From Mya arenaria (lineage: Eukaryota > Mollusca > Bivalvia > Myida > Myidae), in the NCBI RefSeq assembly GCF_026914265.1, contig NC_069130.1, positions 4,467,182-4,531,181 on the forward strand: a DNA stretch of 64,000 nt, read 5' to 3'. The position numbers and the translations under genes were made by a program. The notes under the pieces are model-generated. The model was given only the letters and a program-made list of their open reading frames with translations, did not search any database and was not told the origin of the DNA. This document shows positions 25,437 through 36,715 of this stretch, one piece after another. Position 1 is the first letter of the stretch; each line of letters opens with the position of its first letter.

Positions 25437-25700
25437 TTAAAGCTGCACTCTCACAGATATATCATTTTTACAACTATTTTATTTCTTTGTCTTGGAAACA
25501 GCAAATTTTTGCGTAAATATCTGCAAACCAATGATATAAGATTGTTGACAAAAATCAGACCGTAGATATTCATATTTTCGTTCGAAAATTAATGTTTTAA
25601 GGCGTAAACCGTTACTTACTTTATAAGTCTTTACCGGCATGGGTTCGCTCCCTTCTAAAACCAAAACATTTATTTTATTTTGCAATATTTTATTGTTTTT
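25437..25700. repeat. Dispersed short repeat common in bivalve genomes
   Basis: Begins TTAAAGCTGCACTCTCACAG and contains TTTTTGCGTAAATATCTGCA and TTCGTTCGAAAATTAATG. I recall this as an abundant short interspersed family in marine bivalves. No tRNA-like promoter boxes seen, so MITE or SINE is undecided. Right end uncertain. Confidence 0.5.
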
Positions 25701-26238
25701 TATCTACGATAAGAAGTGTTTTCAAAGGCTTTTTTCGTCAAAACATTTTTTTTCATTTTTTAGCAAAACGTGCTTTTGATAAGACTGTATTTTACTCGCA
25801 TGCGAAGGCACATTGAGATAATTCAAAACGCTTTATTATTGATACCGTTATTTACAAATCTATGTCGACTTAACCTAGTAATATGGAAAACATGTTGTTA
25901 TCACGGATTTCACATTGACTTTAAATAAATGCTCATTGCGACGCCTGCATTGGCAATACCTACCACATATACATACATTGCTAATTGTAATTGTTTATTT
26001 GATATCACAACCAACAGACTTACGATTTTTCTGACAAGAATTCATTATTAATGTTATTCTTAATAAGTCTACGGCGATTTGTACTAACAATGGAACACTT
26101 GCTATTTTCACAACTTTTATTCTAACTTTCAACTTCATTGGCCCTGCGTACCTTTTATAAGACATATATGCGTTATACAATGTTTATTGTTATTTCAGCT
26201 GAATACCTCAACTTTCAGGCTTACCTTTTAACTGAAGG

Positions 26239-29200
26239 ATGATTGGCCAGCTGACGGACGCTGATATGGATCAGCTAGAGACGTGGATAGGAACAGGGCC
26301 AAAAACCTTCACCCTACTGTACAAGATAACCAGAGATGGGTGTGATTCCGCCATCTTCCACCAAAAGTGCGACAACCAGGGTCCGACTGTCACTGTGCTG
26401 TATAACACCAGTGGCTCTGTGTTTGGGGGGTACGCGGGGCAGAGCTGGCATAGCCAGAATGCATGGATAAATGACAACACCGCGTTTTTGTACCAGCTTC
26501 GGTTTTCTGGTAATCAACAAGTAAATAAATTTCCTGTAAAAGGTAGTAACGCAGTTAATACTTATTATGATGGTCCATCTCACGGACCACTGTTTGGAGC
26601 CGGCAATGATCTGTTCACATTCACTGAAAAGATATCAAACAATAGCGGAACCTTTGCACTGAACGGAAGTATGGCATTTAGTTCATACGACAGCAAGGGG
26701 CTTACCACTGACCAGATCAGCAACGGGCATATGAACGTCACAGAGTTGGAGGTCTACAAAGTGACAGGTAAGGTCGTAACATCACGATCTTTATTTGAAT
26801 AAAAAGGAAGTGTCAAAAAAAATAAATAAAAAAAAAATACTTTAAAACAAAAATCCAATCAGAAGAAATATTTTCTTAAAATATTCCTCATTGCAACCAA
26901 GAATACAGCATATGAAATATTGACCGTACAATACGATTAAGATGGCCACAATGTAAGGGATGTAGGCGAAACGGTTCCAAGCGACGTTAAGACTGTGTTG
27001 TGTTCCAGAGGCGTAGCACGTGCTTGAATAACGGTTGGGCAACTTTGACATTTGAAAACCTTGGAGCAAAACATGTTTTTGTTATCAATTCGATAAAGAA
27101 ACTGAGATAAAACTCCTATATGTTGTTATTTAAATATCCATTGCCCATAGGAACGTTTTATCTTAAAAAGACAGGTCCCCATTTACTAAAAAATATTTTC
27201 GGAAACTTAATAATTACGAACCGGATAATTCTTTACATTTCCACAACTTTTTTTCCAACTGTATAACTGGATGAAGTTAAAATTTTATAGATAAATATCC
27301 ACATTAATATAACGTTAAGATAAATCCTTTTTACGGTTAAGATCTTCTTTGAGACAGGCTTTATTGGCATACTTCAATAAAGACCTTCGCCGGCGTAATT
27401 TAGAAATATGTTACTTTCATGAATCATTTTAGTTATTCAGCTTCATTATGTACAAGTTAACACAAAGTTATGACTTTTATGCAGATTATGGAAGTTTATG
27501 TTATTGATAGATGGCATGAATTATTATCTTCATGATAAAGAATGGCCGGAGGGAGCGTAGCCCTTCTTAATCATTCAGATTTTAATTCAGGCCATCTTAC
27601 TGACTTAAAATAGAATCTCTTTGGCTGACACACTGTCAACTCAAAGCCTGAAATAGGGATTGTGTATCAGATGAGTGGCAGTTGGTTGACTTTTAGACAC
27701 ATGCGAAGGTTATATTCTTAATGATTTAGCCTAGTACTTGCCTATTGACAATTTCCTAGGCTGTAAATATAGGTTGTATTCTAAATTCGACTCAAATCCT
27801 ACAGTGGAACCTGCCCCCGTGTTGCCCACTCATCAACAAGACGAACTATCCAACAAGTCTTGCAGCAAGTAGAATATTACTATCTGTCTCTGTTTTGTAC
27901 CGTTCAGATGGAATGCGGATAGTGAAAAAAGAGACACCAAAGGAGGTCAAACCGTGGCGAAATGCTCCAGAACTCAACGACAAGGTAAACAAAAATTATC
28001 TTTAAAACACCGTGGTAAACAAGCGGGATGACTACTGTCCGAATGGTTTGAATGTTCTGCAATGCAATGCAATGCAATATGTGGCTTAACACGTGTTATT
28101 TTTCAATACAGATATCCCCCCCCCGTCCTCAAAAAAGGACACGAATAGTACATAATTAAACATAAACTAAATCTTTATACTACTTTCATTTCACAAGTTA
28201 GAAGCTCCTTTTTTATCTATATGGTCAGCAATTGCTCAGCAGCATCACTTTATTTCTTTACCGTCAGCTAATTGGTCAACTCTTAAGCACGACTCGAAAA
28301 GACTTAAGTAGTGTTAAGTAGGTCTCAACGTACGAATGGTAAACAAAGCAAAAAATAGATCTGACGAAACCTGATTTCGAATTGTGGCACTAAAGTATAC
28401 AACCTTCAACCTAATGCAAGTTTGTTTTTTGAAACGATTAAACAATGAAAGATGAACATATTTATTACTGTAGAAACCCTTGAAGCATTAACAGCACTAA
28501 ATGATTTCTTTTAGCTTTACATACACACAATGTTTTCCATTTGTGATTCTTTTTGGTTAAGATAAAAATCATTACCTTGCGAGGTAAATGCCCTACAAAT
28601 TCAATTCTCTCCTTTCTATATTTTTTTTCATATTTAGCTCCTCGACCAACTGAAAGAGGAAATCGCCCAAATCAAGCCTCCGAGTGACCTAGACCTGACC
28701 GACATCCGAGTCCTCCTTCTTGGTCCCGTGGGGTCCGGCAAGTCAAGCTTCTACAACACAGTAAACTCTGTGTTCCGGGGACGCATTTCACAGAGGGCGC
28801 GGTGTGGCACTTCCGCTCACAGCATCACCACAGCAGTCAGCTTGCATTATCTATTGACAAATACTACAAATTAAACAGAGCACCTCTGCAGTATATTTGG
28901 ATAGCTCAGTGTTATAGAAGTTGGCATTTCTAGATTGTCATGAAAAGCTTTCCAGTAAAAAACTGCATTTATTCTACGATTTATGTGTGCACAATGATTC
29001 TTATAATACATTACATTGTTTAAATTCTTAAAGCATTAAGCTGTATTACAGTTCAGTTAAGCCCTAAAATATATATCTTAAAGAGAATTTCTCCTATGAC
29101 TTTCGTTTGCACCGCTAAACCAATTTTTACTCAATTTCAGTACAAGCCGTACACGGTGAGCAAACAGGATGGCTCTCGACTCAAATTCCGGTTGTGTGAC

Positions 29201-31214
29201 ACGCGCGGCCTTGAGGTCAGCCAGGGGCTTGACATGCTGGAGTGCAACTTCCTGTTGGACGGTCACGTGCCCGACCACTACGAGGTATATGGCTGTTGCC
29301 TTTCTTAATTGATTTATTAATGGATTATCGTAGGTTTGCTATATGACAATTAAAAAAATCCTATCATACGAATAAAAAAAGTATTCTCATGGTGAAGAAA
29401 GATTTAAATATACAACACATGCGTTATTACAAACATCAACGTGTAAACAAATATTTTTCTCAACTGTAATACTATTGTCATTAATAATTTTCTTAATTAA
29501 GGACGCATTAAATGTACCTGATCGTTATTCCAGTTCAACCTCTCCAGTCCTATTACCGCTGATACTCCGCTGTCAACGTTTTACCGAAAGGGCTCACTCT
29601 GTGTGATGATATATATCATCAATAATAATACTCTTACGAATGTATTGAATGCAAATGACCGTTATTTCAATTCAATCCCTCGCAGTACCCCTGGAACTCC
29701 GATACGCTCTACCCACAAAGTTAACCCTGAGTAATGATGTATAATGTAATGTATTTTTTTCTAGTTTAACCCGGCAACCCCTATCACCCCTGAGAGCCCG
29801 GGGTTTATACAGAAGCCCGGCCTTGCTGACAAAGTCCACTGTGTGTTATTTGTCCTTGAGGCAAACACGGTTGCCAACTTGCCAACGAAACTCGTGGAAA
29901 AGATGAACAGCTTCCAGAAACTGATGAACCAGAAAGGTATGGGGGTTTTGTCAAATACAAAGTAGGTATTGTCACGACAACCAAACACAATAAAGAAAGT
30001 GAAACCAGGAACAAAGAACAACATGATTTAGGTACAAATAATAACATATCAGCTATTATGAATGTTGTAGTTTAATTAATAGCTACGTGGCCATAAATTC
30101 CAGAGTTAAGAAAGAACAACAATATCGCTAAAATTTATATCTGCACTTAATTTATATAAGTATATATATATTTGTTTTGATCAATTTAAAGTCAAATCAG
30201 TTAATCGCGATAATGTATTTCAAGAAAAAAACAACACTATTTTTGGCGCCAATCTATATACTGTATCTGCATACGCAATACGTCACATTGATTGGAATAA
30301 ACTCCATTATGTTAAAACCACAGGTATCCCACAGGCTGTCTTGCTGACAAAGGTGGATGTAGCGTGTACAGAGGTCGCGGAAAACGTGTCCAGTGTCTTC
30401 CGGAACACAAACATGGAAAAAGCCGTGGACACAGTTGCCAAGCTTCTAGGTATGTTGTCACATCACATATGATTCAACCAGTCCGTAATGCCCTATTTCT
30501 TCAGTGCTGTCATTTTGTCACACCACATATGATTCAACCAGTCCGTAACGTGTCCTATTTCTTCAGTGCTGTCATTTTGTCACACCACATATTATTCAAC
30601 CAGTCCGTAATGCCCTATTTCTTCAGTGCTGTCATTTTTATATAATTAAAGTCATCGCCTCACTTCCAAGTGACCAAGCACCATTTTGTCCGATGAATTG
30701 CCGAAACCAAGTAATTATTGTACCAATTCTTAAGTTCCCCTAACCTGTAACCTTTAAAGTTTTACGTCACCATTACTTATATGTATTTCCGTTGGGTAGA
30801 AAATTCTCCAAAATATGTTTTAATGAGCTATTAACATGTTTTCACATGTTCAATACACTGTAAATCGAAATTCGTCATTATTCCTTCAACTTATATACCT
30901 CAAGTATCTATTCATTTCATAGCATTACCTGCAATGCCTCCAAATACCATTTTGTCATGTCCCACTTTATTCTAGGGTTGCCACGCAACAACGTACTTCC
31001 GGTAAAGAACTACGAGAACGAGGTTCAGCTGGAGGCTGCCACAAGCGCCCTGGCCCTGTTGGCGCTTCGACAGGCTCTCTACTTCACAGAGGACTTTCTG
31101 GAGGACGTGGTTGAAAAGAGGGCCTCCGCCAAGGCCGCTCGGGGAAGGGGTACAAGCGGGGGTAGTGGGGAAAGCAAGGGAGAGAGGGTGGAGATAGGGA
31201 GTGATAGTGCTTAA
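26239..31214 (+). CDS. IFI44-like protein (TLDc domain plus dynamin-like GTPase)
   Basis: Seven coding exons in perfect phase give 494 residues: 26239-26767, 27908-27984, 28638-28835, 29141-29284, 29765-29936, 30324-30449 and 30976-31214. Exon 1 is the TLDc domain (about residues 10-175; MIGQLTDADMDQLETWIG, then a YAGQSWHS core). Exon 3 holds the P-loop GPVGSGKSS, exon 4 the G3-type CDTRGLE, exon 6 TKVD as the guanine-specificity motif. The C-terminus is a helical tail ending in a low-complexity Gly/Ser/Glu stretch. No stop or frameshift was found, so the gene looks functional. Vertebrate IFI44/IFI44L are cytoplasmic, interferon-induced, antiviral or feedback proteins; bivalves carry many relatives that respond to viral challenge. 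The exon 3 donor (GCA|GTCAGC) is weak. An ISRE-like box lies upstream. Start chosen because it opens the TLDc domain right after a TTTCAG acceptor. Confidence 0.9.
28638..28835 (+). CDS. P-loop exon of the IFI44-like gene
   Basis: 66 codons after TATTTAG. Leucine-rich start (LLDQLKEEIAQI), then beta-strand and Walker A (IRVLLLGPVGSGKSS). Ends SITTA and joins to YKPYTV of the next exon. Confidence 0.88.
29515..29725 (+). other. Two decayed partial copies of IFI44-like exon 5
   Basis: In the intron before exon 5, about 29526-29595 and 29668-29722 each begin with an acceptor-like stretch then TTCAACCTC or TTCAATCCC. They continue with a T/C-rich text resembling the exon 5 start (TTTAACCCGGCAACCCC). 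Both are preceded by GATCGTTATT or GACCGTTATT. They run into stops and have no good donor, so they read as relics of tandem exon duplication. Confidence 0.5.
30455..30640 (+). repeat. Three-copy tandem repeat, about 67 bp, in the last IFI44-like intron
   Basis: TGTCACACCACATATGATTC and CAACCAGTCCGTAATGCCC recur three times, starting five bases after the exon 6 donor. Confidence 0.85.
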
Positions 31215-32846
31215 GGTGGTGGATGGGGATCAGGGAGAAGTACCGGTGAAGAAGTTGTGGAGGGGTATAAGGGTTGGGAGAGACTCGCAACTAGAGAGGA
31301 GGGTATAGCATATAACATGAGGAAATATAGAACGCCAAACATACGTACATATGTTCGCATTATTATTATTAATATTATTATTATTAAAACATTGGTTGGT
31401 ATGAGGTGTTCATTTATAGGCTCTGAAATCTTCTTTTTTTGTTTGAACATGTACATAAAATGTATTTTTTTCTGATACTGTTTTGCTATCAACATTTACT
31501 TACTGTGTATTATATATACTGCTGTTATATGTTTTAAGCCATTATATCCAGCTGTTTTATGTCTAATACTATCTCATACATGTTAAACAGCTTCTACATC
31601 ACGTCCTGTATTACACCAAGTGCAACACGTCCTTTATCACACAAAGTGCTTTACGTCCTGTTTCACACCAAGTGCATTACGTTATGTTTCACACCACGAG
31701 TATTGCGCCACGTTCTTCACGTCTTGTATCATGCAATGTGCATCACGTGTTGTATAACGTCGAGTTCTGTGTACACACATGCATCCGTCAAGCAGCGTCT
31801 CAACGCTCAGGCTTTTATGCCGAAATTCGGTAAACCTCGTTTCCGCAAAACACCCTACGCTCGGTTTGGGATAAACTTATCTAACACTCTCGGCCATGGA
31901 AGATACTTACAATCTCCAAATTTCCTCAAAAATGAAACAGAAAATGTGTTGATTTCAGTGAATGAGCTCAATTTATAATAACATTATAACCACTGGTGAA
32001 ATGAAATACACCTGTTTCTGTAAACAACACATTTGGTTTATTACTTTCATAAACTAGTGTGAAAAAGGTAGCCCCCAATACAAGGCACTATGCTGATACG
32101 GAGTTGGAAATTGGAAAACGACAGTTGCGTGATACGTAAAATCTGCTGATTTTTCAGGTTATAGAAATTGATGTTAATAGGCAAATGGTAAAACACACAA
32201 TAACTAGAGCAACAGCACTGCCACTGCCACTGGATTTTCATAAAATTATAATACCAAACATGTGAAATGTGTTTTTATAAATATAAACTTTGTACTGTAT
32301 ACTTAAGTACTTAATTACAAAACAAATTGCACATTTATCAAAAAATAAAATACAATATTTTTTTCACATTTTACCTTTTAGTTTAAAAAAACACATTTAG
32401 TTCGAAAATCCGGTGCCAGTAAGCAACAGGTGGTCAAAAACATTCAGAAGATTCATTTGAAAAAGAGTGAAACCTATTTTAATTATTTTAGAACAATCAC
32501 GCGGAGCAGAATAGTTATAAATTCATTAAATGCAGGCGGCACGTCAATGATCCATCCACGAGTCCATCCCGTACTTGATCGTGAATCACATGACCACGTT
32601 TAATGTCGTTACATTATTGTTAAAACAGTGTGATTGTATAGTATGCGTGCCAACGAATGGCAAAATCAGTTTTCAAACATTCGGTACTTCTTTCGATCGA
32701 ATATTTAAGTATTCGATTACCAAAATGAATCTTTAAGAAGTTGTAGTGAACTACTATTATTCGTTATATCTATAGCCCGGGCCTTTATTTATTTATCGTA
32801 GCCGGTACACGAGACGGATCCTGATTCTGCATCGTGAGTTCCCCGT
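31215..32846. other. 3' flank of the IFI44-like gene; dispersed repeats
   Basis: An ATT-rich tract near 31362-31386 is followed by a decayed tandem series (about 31590-31770) of a CACACCAAGTGCATTACGT-like unit of about 32 bp. At 31820-31915 there is a fragment (GCCGAAATTCGGTAAACCTC to GGCCATGGAAGATACTTAC) whose relative lies near 43218-43360. Nothing gene-like seen. Confidence 0.5.
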
Positions 32847-33343
32847 CCCAACCTTAGGCAGTACCATCCCAACCTTAGGCAGTACCATCCCAACCTTAGG
32901 CAGTACCATCCCAACCTTAGGCAGTTACATCACAACCTTAGGCAGTACCATCCCAACCTTAGGCAGTACCATCCCAACCTTAGGCAGTACCATCCCAACC
33001 TTAGGCAGTACCATCCCAACCTTAGGCAGTACCATCCCAACCTTAGGCAGTACCATCCCAACCTTAGGCAGTACCATCCCAACCTTAGGCAGTACCATCC
33101 CAACCTTAGGCAGTACCATCCCAACCTTAGGCAGTACCATCCCAACCTTAGGCAGTACCATCCCAACCTTAGGCAGTACCATCCAAACCTTAGGCAGTAC
33201 CATCCCAACCTTAGGCAGTACCATCCCAAACTTAGGCAGTACCATCCCAGCCTTAGGCAGTACCATCCCAAACTTAGGCAGTTACATCCCAACCTTAGGC
33301 AGTACCATCCCAACCTTAGGCAGTACCATCCAAACCTTAGGCA
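32847..33343. repeat. Minisatellite, 21-bp unit, about 23 copies
   Basis: Unit CCCAACCTTAGGCAGTACCA plus T. 21 bp is seven codons, so the minus strand shows open frames of MVLPKVG and WYCLRLG repeats. No start context, signal or flanking exon supports translation. Confidence 0.95.
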
Positions 33344-34309
33344 GTATACTTTTTACAAACAAAACACAAAATCGAATAATTTCAATCCCACTGCATTTAT
33401 TTTTGTAAACAAAGCGAAATCAGATAGGCGATTTTAATGACGTAAGTAAATAACGGAGTTTTTATTATTACTGTATTTATTCAACCAAAAACATCGAATT
33501 ATATCAGAGTACCGATTTTCACATTCGAATTCCAAACGTTAAATATAAATAGATGATAACATTTCATTCTATCATTTGTCGTATCAATGTTCCCGACGCA
33601 CTTGATATTGTTCAAACAAAACCCCGTATGCATTTCACTATCTAGAGGTATGAATGTAGCAGTAATAAACTGAATTCTTATTTAATGGTCTCGTGTTCGC
33701 TTGATGGTATTTATTGCATTATGACTTATTTATCAGCGAATCCGATATGTAAATCCGTCACAGACATATATAGCATACCCCTGATATAAAAAGACTTCTT
33801 TAATTGTTAACAGACGAAGGGTAACGAGGCGTCACAATATCAATTATTTATAATCTTCTCCATTATTGTGAACGGTAATATACGTTTTAAAGCATGTTTC
33901 ACTTCATCGTTTGCTAATCAATTGTTGTCACGCTCTGGATGTTATTAAAACAAAATATTGAATGCATCTGGTAGAAATACAAATTACATGTATATTCATA
34001 ATTAAAGATTTCATATGCGTAGTATGATGTTTTTAGCATTATGAATTACTGCTCGATCTACCTCCTGCGAAGTTAAATGTAAAGATTTCTGACATCGTAC
34101 ACCGTCCATATACATCCTGTATGAATAATGCCAGTTATAAAGTCTGCAATCTCAGACAATCTGATATGTAATGTCTCCCGTGATATACTTGAGGAGAGCT
34201 CGAACGCTATTATTGCTGAATTAAAGTTGAAGGGTAACCGGGCGGTAACAATATGAAATTATTTATGATTTTCGGATTTATCTATTATGCGCTTCAAATC
34301 ACTGACACG
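33344..34309. other. Spacer between two minisatellites
   Basis: AT-rich unique-looking sequence. No exon, RNA gene or repeat recognised. Confidence 0.4.
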
Positions 34310-36035
34310 AACTTTTAGCATCAGGTACATAAAGTTCCACTTTATCAAAGAGTTACACGAGTGGTACAAGTAAACATGCAACAACTCCTAGCACCAGCTA
34401 CAAGTAGGTCCAACTAATCAAAGAAATAAACGTGTGGTAGAAGTAAACATGCAACAACTCCTAGCACCAGCTACAAGTAGGTCCAACTTATCAAAGAGAT
34501 AAACGTGTGGTACAAGTAAACATGCAACAACTCCTAGCACCAGCTACAAGTAGGTCCAACTAATCAAAGATATAAACGTGTGGTACAAGTGGTACAAGTA
34601 AACATGCAACAACTCCTAGCAACAGCTACAAGTAGGTCCAACTAATCAAAGAGTTACACGAGTGGTACAAGTAAACATGCAACAACTCCTAGCAACAGCT
34701 ACAAGTAGGTCCAACTAATCGAAGAGTTACACGAGTGGTACAAGTAAACATGCAACAACTCCTAGCAACAGCTACAAGTAGGTCCAACTAATCAAAGAGA
34801 TAAACGTGTGGTACAAGTAAACATGCAACAACTCCTAGCAACAGCTACAAGTAGGTCCAACTAATCAAAGAGTTACACGAGTGGTACAAGTAAACATGCA
34901 ACAACTCCTAGCAACAGCTACAAGTAGGTCCAACTAATCGAAGAGTTACACGAGTGATACAAGTAAACATGCAACAACTCCTAGCAACAGCTACAAGTAG
35001 TTCCAACTAATCAAAGAGATAAACGTGTGGTACAAGTAAACATGCAACAACTCCTAGCAACAGCTACAAGTAGGTCCAACTAATCAAAGATATAAACGTG
35101 TGGTACAAGTAAACATGCAACAACTCCTAGCAACAGTTACAAGTAGGTCCAACTAATCAAAGAGATAAACGTGTGGTACAAGTAAACATGCAACAACTCC
35201 TAGCAACAGCTACAAGTAGGTCCAACTAATCGAAGAGTTACACGAGTGGTACAAGTAAACATGCAACAACTCCTAGCAACAGCTACAAGTAGGTCCAACT
35301 AATCAAAGAGATAAACGTGTGGTACAAGTAAACATGCAACAACTCCTAGCAACAGCTACAAGTAGGTCCAACTAATCAAAGAGATAAACGTGTGGTACAA
35401 GTAAACATGCAACAACTCCTAGCACCAGCTACAAGTAGGTCCAACTAATCAAAGAGATAAACGTGTGGTACAAGTAAACATGCAACAACTCCTAGCAACA
35501 GCTACAAGTAGGTCCAACTAATCCAAGAGATAAACGTGTGGTACAAGTAAACATGCCACAACTTACAGCACCAGCTACAAGTAGGTCCAACTAATCAAAG
35601 CGATAAACGTGTGGTACAAGTAAACATGCCACAACTTACAGCACCAGCTACAAGTAGGTCCAACTAATCAAAGCGATAAACGTGTGGTACAAGTAAACAT
35701 GCAACAACTCCTAGCACCAGCTACAAGTAGGTCCAACTAATCAAAGCGATAAACGTGTGGTACAAGTAAACATGCCACAACTTACAGCACCAGCTACAAG
35801 TAGGTCCAACTAATCAAAGAGATAAACGTGTGGTACAAGTGGTACAAGTAAACATGCAACAACTCCTATCAACAGCTACAAGTAGGTCCAACTAATCAAA
35901 GAGATAAACGTGTGGTACAAGTAAACATGCCACAACTTACAGCACCAGCTACATGTAGTTCTAGTTTATCAAAAAGATAAAACGTGTGGTACAAGTAAAC
36001 AGGCTACTATTTTCAACATCAGCAAAATGTAGTTC
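34310..36035. repeat. Minisatellite, 73-bp unit, about 23 copies
   Basis: Each unit carries CAACAACTCCTAGCAACAGC, TACAAGTAGGTCCAACTAAT and GGTACAAGTAAACATG. Two variant joints alternate irregularly: GATAAACGTGTGG and GTTACACGAGTGG. Near the right end, units with CCACAACTTACAGCACC form their own cluster. Two units carry a 10-bp GTGGTACAAG duplication. Edge units are diverged. Confidence 0.95.
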
Positions 36036-36564
36036 CAGGACATGTTTGGTGTAGATACAAAATCATGTTACATTGAACGGTGACCTTCATCTTCAGTCGG
36101 CGAGGCCGAAAATGTGATATGCGTGTAACCGGATGAGATGAACATTTACCCAGTAGGTAACCGAAATCCGTTTTTCGTCTTAGAAACTATGAGTAAGTTG
36201 TTTTAATCGGTCCATGCATCATAAAGAAAATGACCGGACATATATTAACTGCGACGGACAGACGGACGGAATCGAGCAATCCTATAGTCACTAAACCAAA
36301 AATAATTGTATATACATAGATCATCGGGATGATATGCGTCAAAAAGATTTCAAGATGTTTAATGCTATATGACCCCACGTGACCTGGACCTATGACCAAG
36401 AGACCTCTAATAGAAATATGGTATTACTACTATACAAATGAAGCATTAGTGTCGAAAGCTTATCAAACTTTTGAGAACTACATAATTTGACTGTTTAACC
36501 CCCTGTTCTAGCATCCTTCAAATAATTACAGCTATATTGGACATAGTAAAAACAATATGACCCC

Positions 36565-36715
36565 TGGGTGGTATTCAATATATAACTAAAGTAAATCTTA
36601 TGGTCATACCTCATTGACGGCATTCACTCTATTGGTCAGTTATTAATAACAAGTAATCCGATTAGCTACATCGTTCTTAGAACCAGTAAAGACCAATATT
36701 GAATACCAACCCAGA
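36565..36715. mobile_element. Small foldback element (MITE-like)
   Basis: CTGGGTGGTATTCAATAT at the left is the inverse, with one mismatch or gap, of ATATTGAATACCAACCCAGA at the right, 150 bp in all. No coding capacity. Target duplication unclear. Confidence 0.55.

Larger units (their letters stand above)
24702..26218. other. 5' flank of the IFI44-like gene
   Basis: Holds an ISRE-like box (25046-25063), a dispersed repeat (about 25437-25700) and presumably the promoter and a 5' UTR exon near 25100-25330. The UTR exon's ends cannot be fixed by eye. A TTTCAG acceptor at 26218 precedes the exon with the start codon. Confidence 0.45.

Noticed and set aside
32925-33313. Minus-strand frames of MVLPKVG and WYCLRLG repeats
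   Set aside because: By-product of the 21-bp repeat being a multiple of three; no gene context.
34310-36035. Regularly spaced repeats resembling a CRISPR array
   Set aside because: The entire 73-bp unit repeats, so there are no unique spacers, no cas genes are nearby, and the window is eukaryotic.
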